DNA of 40,693 nt from Verrucomicrobiota bacterium (lineage in GTDB: Bacteria > Verrucomicrobiota > Verrucomicrobiia > Limisphaerales > SIBE01), in the NCBI GenBank assembly GCA_021733945.1, contig JAIPJX010000028.1, forward strand, positions 1 to 40,693, in the 5' to 3' direction. Of the stretch, positions 28,144 through 35,900 are shown piece by piece; the first letter of the stretch is position 1, and each line of letters starts with the position of its first letter. Made by a program: the position numbers and the translations under genes. The notes below the pieces were generated by a model. That model was not told the DNA's origin and did not search any database. It saw nothing but the letters and a program-made list of their open reading frames with translations.

Positions 28144-28338
28144 CTAAAACCCGGGACTGACCCCGTTGAGGGTCGTGTCAAGCGCGGCCCGCACCACCGG
28201 CCCTCCCGTCGTGGTCGTGTTGGCGATCTGGTTAAGGATGACTTGAGAGCCCACCGCGGGTCTCCCTCCCCAGTCGTTCGGGATGAAACAGGAGAGGCGA
28301 TGCTCGAGCCCGATTTTCCAAAGGTGGGTTCCGGGACA
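28144..28338 (-). pseudogene. ISAzo13-like transposase C-terminal relic
   Basis: The frame ending at TAG 28144-28146 reads CPGTHLWKIGLEHRLSCFI, then PNDWGGRPAVGSQVILNQIA, then NTTTTGGPVVRAALDTTLNG. The pattern (PPGTSKWNKIEHRLFSFI-NWRGRPL, TTT-aGL-v-A-LD) is that of the C-terminal region of ISAzo13-family transposases. The relic lacks the N-terminal and central catalytic parts. No element ends were identified. Confidence 0.65.
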
Positions 28339-28382
28339 AAGAATGCGGCACTCTTACGAGACGCCGCCACAGGGTCTCGGGA

Positions 28383-30530
28383 TCACTGGCCGCCGGAGGT
28401 TGGCCGAGGCGGCGCGTTGGTCTGATGCGCCGTTTGCCGGATAAAGTGTTGAAGGGCCGCCAAGTCGGCGTCGTTCAGGTCAGGATAGGCTGGCATGCCG
28501 CGACTGACCTTGCCGCCACCGCGCACCACTTGCTCGAAGAGAGGAGCGGCCAAAGGGATCCCGGACGCCCGCAGGTCGGGAGCCATGCCACTGGCAATCA
28601 GCCTTCTGCCGTGGCACCACCCGCAACGCCCCCAGAGAATCTGACCCCGCGCTGCAAGGGCCGGATCAAGCTTGTAGCCGGGAATCACCAGAGGCGCGGG
28701 GAAATACGGCGCCGGCTGCTTCGGAAGTTCCACTTTTCCTTCCAACGAAAACGCCACCAACCGACGCCGATGGACGCCGTAAGCCCAGCCTTCGAGGCCT
28801 TGGCCCAATCCCGCGGCCCCGCCGCCCCACCCAACCAGCAAGGCCAGGTATTGGCGACCGTTCAGCCGATAGGTGATGGGAGGCGCCGAGATTCCCAGAC
28901 CCAAGTCAAAGGTCCAAGCGGCCTGTCCTGTGGTGGCGTTGTAAGCGACCAGTTTTCCGTCCGCGCGACCCTGGAAGACGAGGTTGCCCGCAGTGCACAG
29001 GGTTCCCGCGTTCCAGAAATGATCCTGGGGAACGGACCACGCCTGCTCTTGTTTGATCGGGTCCCATGCTTGCAGGGATCCGAGATACGGGCGCGGTTGC
29101 TTGGCGACCGGGAGTTGTTTCACGCCAGTACCTCCGATGAAGTTCGTGGACTGCCAACTCTTCAGGTCGATTCCCTCATCCAAGAACGTTGTGGCCAGGT
29201 GGATTGTGGGAATATAGGCCAGCCCTGTTAGGGGACTGAAGGACATCGACTGCCAGTTGTGAGCGCCCCAGGCGGTGGGGGATATTACAGCCGAGGCGTT
29301 TTCATAACGGGCGCCCGGAATTTCGACCGGTCGACCCGTCGTTTTGTCGATGTGGGATGCCCAGGTCGTGTCCGCGAACGGTTCGGCGGAGATCAGCTTT
29401 CCCGTTTTGCGATCGATCACATAGAAGAAACCGTTCTTGGGCGCGTGCAGGATGGCTTTGACCACCTTCCCCCCAATGGTCAGGTCGGCCAGCACGATGT
29501 CCATGTTGGAATTGTAGTCCCAGCTCTCGCCCGGTGTCGTTTGATAGTGCCAGAGGTATTTGCCCGTGTCGGGAGTCAGCGCGACGATCGAACAGAGGAA
29601 GAGATTGTCGCCGCCGCCGGGGCTGCGGATCTTTCGATTCCACGGCGACCCATTGCCCGTGCCGACGTAGAGGACGTCCAGTTCCGGGTCGTAGGTAAAG
29701 CCGTGCCACACGTTTCCCCCGCCGCCGTGTTTCCACCATTCACCCGTCCAGGTCTTGGCCGCCATTTCCATGGCCTCGTTCTCGAATCCGTCCGCCGGAT
29801 TGCCGGGAACGATGTAAAACTTCCATGCCTCTTTGCCGGTCGCGACGTCGTAAGCCTTGATGAAACCGCGTGAAGGGCCATTCTCTGTGCCGCCGTTGCC
29901 GATCACGACCTTGTCTTTAAACGCCTTGGGTGTGCCAGTGATGTAAAGCGCCAGATTGGGATCGAAGGTCTGCGTGCTCCACAGGAGTTTGCCCGTCCTG
30001 CAATCGAGGGCCAGGAGGCGTCCGTCCCACGTCGCCGCCAACACCTTGCCTTGGTAGAAGGAAATGCCGCGGTTGTGGACCCACCCGACTTTCCTCCGGT
30101 TGCCCACATGCTTGGCGACCTCCGGATCGTATTCCCAGATTAACTTCCCGGACGCGGCATCGACCGCGCGCACCACGTTCATGGTCCCGTTGAAGTAAAG
30201 GATGCCATCGACGACGAGCGGCGTGGACACCAGACCGACGTCGTTCGGTAGATCCAGATACCAGGCCACACCCAGTTTGGTGACGGTATCGACGTTGATA
30301 TCGGTCAGCGGGCTGAAGCGGCGCTCGCTGTGGGTTCGGCCATAAGCGAGCCAGTCGCTCGTCGCGCTTTCGTCAGCGATGGCTTTGTCCGTCACGGAAC
30401 CCGGCTCGACACTCCGTGCGAGCGGGCTGCAGAGCAGGACGCTAACGACAAGGACCTGTGGGATTCCGAAACGACCGCGTAGGCGTCGCTGGTGATTACG
30501 GATGGGCCTTGGGAGCAGAGGCTGTGGCAT
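28383..30530 (-). CDS. PQQ-dependent dehydrogenase with C-terminal cytochrome c domain
   Basis: This 715-residue periplasmic quinohemoprotein dehydrogenase probably oxidises an alcohol or a related substrate and passes electrons to its own heme. A signal peptide is visible (RFGIPQVLVVSVLLCSPLARS). The eight-bladed beta-propeller is marked by repeated tryptophan-docking motifs (GKLIWEYD, GKLLWSTQ, GKEAWKFY, GKYLWHYQ, GQAAWTFD) and by LYVGTGNGSPWNRKIRSPGG. The C-terminal cytochrome domain has the heme motif CGWCH and a probable Met ligand in SRGMPAYPDL. The vicinal Cys-Cys pair of classical PQQ alcohol dehydrogenases is absent at the expected place (GWVHNRGISFYQGKV). The start at 30530 puts the signal peptide near the N-terminus; the ATG at 30596 lies inside a repeat element. 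Confidence 0.92.
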   Translation of the reverse strand: MPQPLLPRPIRNHQRRLRGRFGIPQVLVVSVLLCSPLARSVEPGSVTDKAIADESATSDWLAYGRTHSERRFSPLTDINVDTVTKLGVAWYLDLPNDVGLVSTPLVVDGILYFNGTMNVVRAVDAASGKLIWEYDPEVAKHVGNRRKVGWVHNRGISFYQGKVLAATWDGRLLALDCRTGKLLWSTQTFDPNLALYITGTPKAFKDKVVIGNGGTENGPSRGFIKAYDVATGKEAWKFYIVPGNPADGFENEAMEMAAKTWTGEWWKHGGGGNVWHGFTYDPELDVLYVGTGNGSPWNRKIRSPGGGDNLFLCSIVALTPDTGKYLWHYQTTPGESWDYNSNMDIVLADLTIGGKVVKAILHAPKNGFFYVIDRKTGKLISAEPFADTTWASHIDKTTGRPVEIPGARYENASAVISPTAWGAHNWQSMSFSPLTGLAYIPTIHLATTFLDEGIDLKSWQSTNFIGGTGVKQLPVAKQPRPYLGSLQAWDPIKQEQAWSVPQDHFWNAGTLCTAGNLVFQGRADGKLVAYNATTGQAAWTFDLGLGISAPPITYRLNGRQYLALLVGWGGGAAGLGQGLEGWAYGVHRRRLVAFSLEGKVELPKQPAPYFPAPLVIPGYKLDPALAARGQILWGRCGWCHGRRLIASGMAPDLRASGIPLAAPLFEQVVRGGGKVSRGMPAYPDLNDADLAALQHFIRQTAHQTNAPPRPTSGGQ

Positions 30531-30535
30531 AAAAA

Positions 30536-30660
30536 ATTGATAGGATTTTTCTTTCGCAACCTTTCCAGAATAGGTCTTGGGGATGGATTGGAACAAGAAA
30601 GAAGGCTGGATAAACGATGAAAAGCAGAGTTTGATGCCTTGGTGCCCCCTCGGTGTGCCG
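30536..30660. repeat. 125-bp direct repeat, copy 1
   Basis: This segment matches 40569-40693 at 123 of 125 positions, with differences at 30546 and 30590. It lies 5 bp upstream of the start codon of the PQQ dehydrogenase and leads into a 34-bp perfect palindrome. It has no coding content. It is probably one copy of a dispersed element. Confidence 0.95.
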
Positions 30661-30679
30661 TCGACGGCACACCGAGGGG
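30646..30679. repeat. 34-bp perfect palindrome at the edge of the repeat
   Basis: The 17-bp arm CCCCTCGGTGTGCCGTC (30646-30662) is followed without spacer by its exact reverse complement (30663-30679). The centre GTCGAC is a SalI-type hexamer. There is no adjacent T-tract, so it is not a standard terminator. It may be the recombination or folding core of the dispersed repeat. Confidence 0.9.
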
Positions 30680-30764
30680 CTCGAGGCTCCCATGATCCTC
30701 TTCGGAAAGTGGATTCAGAACGGAATTCCGACGTTTGGCCGAGTTTGCAGACAGAGGAGAACGT

Positions 30765-32269
30765 TCAGGCGAACTCATCATGGCACAATAAATCCTGGAC
30801 AAACTGGAGTAGCGGGCTGGCTTCGGGTTCGCCGGGAACCACCACCGTCTCGCCGCGCTTGCCGCCTTTGAGCAAGGACGCGCGATCGATCATTGCGAAG
30901 CCGCCCTTGGGTTTTTCGCCGCTGTGACACGCCACGCACGAGCGTTCAAGCAGGGGCTGGATGTCGCGCGTGAACTCGACCGACATCGCAACGCTTTCCA
31001 GCACCGGTGCTGTAACCACCGGAACGGGTTTCGCCACTTTCGCGAGCACCACTGTCGTCGCCGGCACTTGAGTCGGATCCAGCGCCGAGGCCAGCGCCAT
31101 CACCGCCCAGCTTGTCGCGGCGCACCAGATCCAGCCGTCCTTGCCGTGTGGGAAACTGCTCTCCATTGGCGGTTGGAACGGATGGCGGCGAGTACGCACA
31201 TACCATGTGCCATCGGCGAGCTGGGTGCGCAGCAGATACTCCATGCCCTTTTGAATGGCTGGTGCCGGATGGAACGTTGCTTCCAGATTCAATTCCTGAT
31301 TCACGACAGCGAAGCGTTCAATATCAGCCACCATCTGGCTCAACGCCGCCTCGTTCACCGCAAAATGCCGGCTCCGGGCCACGCCAATTGCAGCCAACGG
31401 GAGGGATTGCTGGTGACACGAAACACAATCCTGGTTGCTCACGTGCCGGAGATAAGCGGTCGTGGATTCGACCGCCGACCTCTGCAGCGGTGGCAGCGCG
31501 CGTCGCACCGCGTCGATGATCGTGTCGGTTTCGGCGGAACTCACCTCGGTTCGCGCTGGTGCGGCAGCTGGCTTTCCTGGTAGTGGCTTAACCTCCCGCG
31601 CGCCGGCATGGCGCAGGGCGGCAACGATGGACGTCTCTCCGCGCTTGCGCGCGAGCATTAACGGGGTCTGCGCCACGCCCTGAAAGTTATCGACTGGTTG
31701 CCCCCCCTCAGCGTTTGCATCCGCGCCACGCGCGAGCAGCAACGACACCAGCGAAGCATCCGATTTCTCCGAGCAGGCTGCCCAGTGCAGCGGCGTGTAG
31801 TTGACCTTCTGGTCGCGTTGACCTCCGCGCCCCGGACCAGCAGAAGTTCCACCGTCCCACTATTACCTGGCATCCGTGCGGCCAGGATCAACGCGGTGTT
31901 GCCGAGTTGGGAACGCGCTTTGACATCGGCTCCCGCCGCGATCAGCAGCCGGGCCTATTCCCCAAAGGTCGCGGCGCGCAGGAGCGCGGTGACGCCGGCC
32001 TGGTTCGTGGCATTGACGTCGGCGCCCGCTTTGAGCAGCAGCTTCAGCATACCGGCGTCGGCGTAAAGCCCGGCGGCCATCAACGGCGTATCGCCGACCT
32101 CGTTGAGCGATTTGAGGTCCGCTCCGGTCTTCAGCAGATTCTGCAGAGTCGCAGCGTCGCCATTGCGGATCGACTGAAACAGAGCGGTGCTGGATGGCGT
32201 CAATTCAGCCGCCAGGAGCGAGGCACAGGCGAGCCATCCAATGAGTGCCGAGATGGTGGCGGTTTTCAT
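30765..32269 (-). pseudogene. Ankyrin repeat / c-type cytochrome (PSCyt1-like) protein, broken
   Basis: The start MKTATISALIGWLACASLLAAEL is a signal peptide. Ankyrin repeats follow (GDTPLMAAGLYADAGMLKLL, AGADVNATNQAGVTALL). A TAG at 31955-31957 stops the frame, but the same frame continues with more ankyrin sequence (LLIAAGADVKARSQLGNTAL). Near 31808-31814 a single-base loss shifts the frame to NYTPLHWAACSEKSD and LLLARGADANAEGG. The rest encodes a CVSCHQQ heme motif, a region resembling the prenyltransferase/cyclase toroid (KGMEYLLRTQLADGTWYV) and a PSCyt1-type module (FTRDIQPLLERSCVACHSGE). The C-terminus stops abruptly after LLQFVQD, close to the dispersed repeat, so it is also truncated. 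It was probably a periplasmic redox or binding protein. Confidence 0.82.
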
Positions 32270-32324
32270 GGTTGGGGTGGGTTTTGTTGTTGTGTTCCCG
32301 ATCATGGCGATGCCAATGGAAGGC

Positions 32325-32669
32325 TCAGTCCGCCGTGGAACTGAGATGCCGGCACAGACTCGCGACCAGGCGCTGACGCCGCGTGACGGAAAGCTTTCCA
32401 ATTCTTCCGAGAAGGTGCCTCTCCGGCAGTACCGCCAGAAAGCTTAATCGAACGAGCGAGTCCGCTTTCAGTCCGCTCGCGGGAAATTCCTCGTCGGACG
32501 CCGTGATCAACTCGTCAAAGCCCGCAACGCAGAGCTGGAGTTGAGTGCTGATGCCACACGCGAGGAAATCGCCAAAAGGCGGCAGGCGGCGGAGCAAAAG
32601 GACGGGGCGATTCTTGATTTGGCCGTCCGCCTGCGGCAACGGGGCCAGCGCGATGTCCCCCTCGGTCAT
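32325..32669 (-). CDS. PemK/MazF-like toxin
   Basis: This 114-residue protein begins at MTEGDIALAPLPQADGQIKN; the upstream ATG at 32750 lies inside the antitoxin gene. The G-D-I beta-strand start, the NRPVLLLRRLPPFGDFLACG stretch and the later STQLQLC and LVRLSFLAVLPERHLLGRIG segments match the PemK/MazF family of mRNA interferases. It overlaps the upstream small gene by ATGA, the usual antitoxin-toxin arrangement. Its C-terminal end borders the decayed ankyrin gene. Confidence 0.82.
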   Translation of the reverse strand: MTEGDIALAPLPQADGQIKNRPVLLLRRLPPFGDFLACGISTQLQLCVAGFDELITASDEEFPASGLKADSLVRLSFLAVLPERHLLGRIGKLSVTRRQRLVASLCRHLSSTAD

Positions 32670-32872
32670 TGGCGCAGGTCCGCAGCCGTATATTCCGGCT
32701 CGTTTTCGCCGTACGCCCTCGCCAGTTGCGTGCCGGAGAAACGCGACCAATCCTCGCGTTCGTCGTCGGGTAAAACCACCACCATCAGGCGGGCGTTCCG
32801 TTCAAGCTGGCAGGGTTCGTCCAACTGAACTTTCTCGCCGTCAAAATGAGCGGTCAGGGCCACGGTTTTCAT
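32666..32872 (-). CDS. Small antitoxin partner of PemK/MazF-like toxin
   Basis: This 68-residue protein begins MKTVALTAHFDGEKVQLDEP, an AbrB/DUF-like beta-hairpin opening typical of small antitoxins that sit upstream of such toxins. It ends with an acidic helix (FSGTQLARAYGENEPEYTAADL). Its stop overlaps the toxin ATG by ATGA. The antitoxin role is inferred mainly from size, position and coupling; no DNA-binding motif is certain. Confidence 0.72.
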   Translation of the reverse strand: MKTVALTAHFDGEKVQLDEPCQLERNARLMVVVLPDDEREDWSRFSGTQLARAYGENEPEYTAADLRQ

Positions 32873-32949
32873 TGGAAGACAGGCTACCGGGTTTTCCTAT
32901 CGACCGCAACCGTGATTCGGGAGTGCATTACACGGTTTCAATGACGTTT

Positions 32950-35900
32950 TTAGGGTTCGAGGTTCATGCGGCGGAGCAGGTCGGCGAAGCGCGGGTCCGA
33001 GCGCAGCGGGTCGTAGGCTGGCGCTTCCGCAAAAGAAAATGGACCGACCGTGAGTATTGAACGGTCCGCGTACGCCTTTTCCAGCCACTCGAACGCCCGG
33101 TCTTTCTCCCCGAGTGCCTGAAAGATCAAGGCGATGTTTGTGGGAGAGACAAAGCTCCGTTTCGAAAGATCAACAACTTGGTCGAGCACACTCCGCGCTT
33201 CCGACTCTCTGCCCGCCATGGCGCAGGCATATCCGAACATTAACCTGGCACCCGTGTCATTTGGAAATGCGGCCACCGCCTTTCCGATCTCAGCGATGCC
33301 TTGCTCGAACAGCGATTGCTGAAGATAGGCCAGGCAGAGCATGGCGTGTCCGGGAATAAAATCCGGGTCCGATTCGAGTGCCTTTTGCGCTCGCCTTATC
33401 GACTCCTCATACCGCCGGGTGAGGTGGAAGGTGTGACTCAAATCCAGGTTCGCGAGCATTGATAGAGGATCCAGTTCCAATGCACGCTGGTTCTCTGTGA
33501 TGGCGTTTGCGAGCTTCCCCATCCCCTTTAGAACCAGTGCATATTGTATGCGGGTGTTCGCATCGTTCGGATCAAGCACGATGGCTCGCTGTAACTCCTT
33601 TTCCCCTCCTGACCAGTCCCAGTCATAGGCTGCTTTGATCCAGCCGATTACGGCATGGGCTTCGGGAATTGTATCGTCCAATTCGAGCGCCTTCAGCGCC
33701 GCTTCCCGGGCGCTAGAAAGGGGTTCGCGTGGATCAACCATGCCGATGAGTGCAAAATTCTTCTGGCAAAGAGCCAGCCCGCTATAGGCCAACGCGTAAT
33801 GAGGGTCTTTGGCGATAGCCCGCTGAAAATAGTCGACGCCCTTTCTGAATCCCTCCTCAGTGGATCTGTTCATCCAGTAGCGGCCCTGCAAATAATCCTG
33901 ATACGCTTCCGGATTCGCTGTGTAGCGTTTCACCACCCGCGTCTCTTCTTCGCCCGTCAGATGCAAGCGCAACGCCATCGTCATTTCCCGGGCGAGCTCG
34001 CCCGGCAACGAGGGAATGTCCGCGGCCTTGCTGGTGTATTGCTCGCCCCACAGACGGGTGTCACTCCGGGTGTCGGTCAACTCGGCGCTGATGGCCAGCG
34101 TATCGCCCTGCTCGGTGATGCGGCCCTTGAAGATGGCCCGCACTCCCAGCTCGCGCCCGATGGTTTGCGAGTCGGTATCCCTACCCTTGTAGCGAAAGGC
34201 TGAGTCCCGTGACTTCACCTCCAGATTCGGGGATTGGGACAGGCTATCGATGAGGCTCTCGGTAATTCCGTCGCTGAGGTATTCGCGGTTGGGATCGCCG
34301 CTGGCGTTGACGAAGGGCATCACCGCAACGGAATCAATCGCTTCCCACAGTTTGACGGTTTGATCCAGACCGCAGGAGGCGAGCATGCGGCCGTCCGGGC
34401 TGAACGCGACGTCGTACACGGACGCCGTGTGTCCGATGAACGTCCGCAGGGCTTCTCCGGTCTCCGCATTCCAAAGGCGCACGACGTTGTCCATGCCGCA
34501 GGAGGCCAGACGTCGTCCGTCCGGGCTGAACTTTACCCCCAGAACGATCCCGCCATGCGCCCGGGGGATGTGCCGGAGCTTTTCGCCAGCCTTGACGTTG
34601 AGGATGAAAATCCCGTCGAACCCATCGCCCGTCGCCAGCCTTTGCCCATCCGGGCTGAAGCCGATGTGCGAGAACTCGCGTACGGCCGTCGGTGGGAGAA
34701 GTTGCACGCCCTGTTGCGGCTCGGCGAGACGGGTGGCGTCCCAGCGCAGCGTCTCGCCGTGTACACCGACGGAGACGAGGTAACCGCCTGTCGGACTGAA
34801 ACGCAGGGTGGTGAGAAAGGACCGATGCCCACCCAAGACGTTTTGCTTGATTCCAGTCTTTCGGTTCCAGATCACGATCTCCCGGTCGAAGGTGCCCCCC
34901 GCCACCCAGTCCCCGTCCACGGAGATGTCGGCACAAAAGATGACGAACGCTTTTTCCGTCGAGGTAAGGATCCTCTTCGGTGAGTCTGGGTCGCGGACTT
35001 CCACCCACATACCCTCCTTGTCCGAGATTCCAGGCGTTGGCGAGATCATCTGGCGCCCATCCGGACTGAAGGTGACGTCGAAGTGGGCCGGGAAGCTTTC
35101 AACCTGACGGCGTTCAACAGTGTCCCACACCAAACCCCGTAGGCCCTGATCCACCGACACAAGACGCCCCAGTCTGTTGGGATCAAACGCCAGCGTATTC
35201 ACGCGATTCGTATGCCCGGTCAAAGTGAAGAGTTCCCGCCGCTCGGGCAGCGGCGAGGTCTCACAAACCTGTACGGTGCCGTCCAGACTCCCGGAGATCA
35301 GTCGGCCACCAAGAGTTACGGCGATGGCCGAAACGCTGTTGGTGTGCCCGGCCAGCGAGAGGATTTCCCGTTGCTTGACCGGATCCCAGATCTTGATCTC
35401 CCGGTCCTCTCCGGCCGAGATCAGGCGGGTTCCGTCTGGCGTAAAAGCCAGCGTGTTGATCCAGGCGGCGTGTCCCTCAAGCGTCGCCGCGAGGTTCCAA
35501 TTCGAGACCTCCCAGAGCTTGAGGGTAGTGCCGCCGCCGCCAGCCAGCCAGTGTCCGTCCGGACTGAACGCCAAGCCCTGAACCGGACTGGGATAACTCA
35601 GCTTCTTAACCACGCTCCCGGAAGACGACTCCCAGATGCAGATTTCTCTTTCGCCGGTTCCAGCGGCAAGCCATTGGCCATCAGGACTGTACACGAGTGC
35701 GCTGCACAAACGCTTGAGCGGGATCTGCAGTCTCGGGTCCAGGCTTGAGACTTTGAAGATGCTGATTGTTTCATCATCTTTCTTTGCCACCGCGATCTCC
35801 TCGCCGGTCGGATGAAAAGCAATGGCATCAATCCCATTGGTGTTGCCCCCAAAAGTGTCCTTGAGCGTGCGATCTTCCATGTTCCATAGCGTCGCCATTC

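Noticed and set aside
30531-30596. Upstream ATG extending the PQQ dehydrogenase by 22 codons
   Set aside because: The extension is encoded by the dispersed repeat and would push the signal peptide away from the N-terminus.
31600-32200. Possible CRISPR or tandem DNA repeats in the ankyrin region
   Set aside because: The periodicity is at the protein level (ankyrin units of ~33 residues) with no repeated DNA spacer structure.
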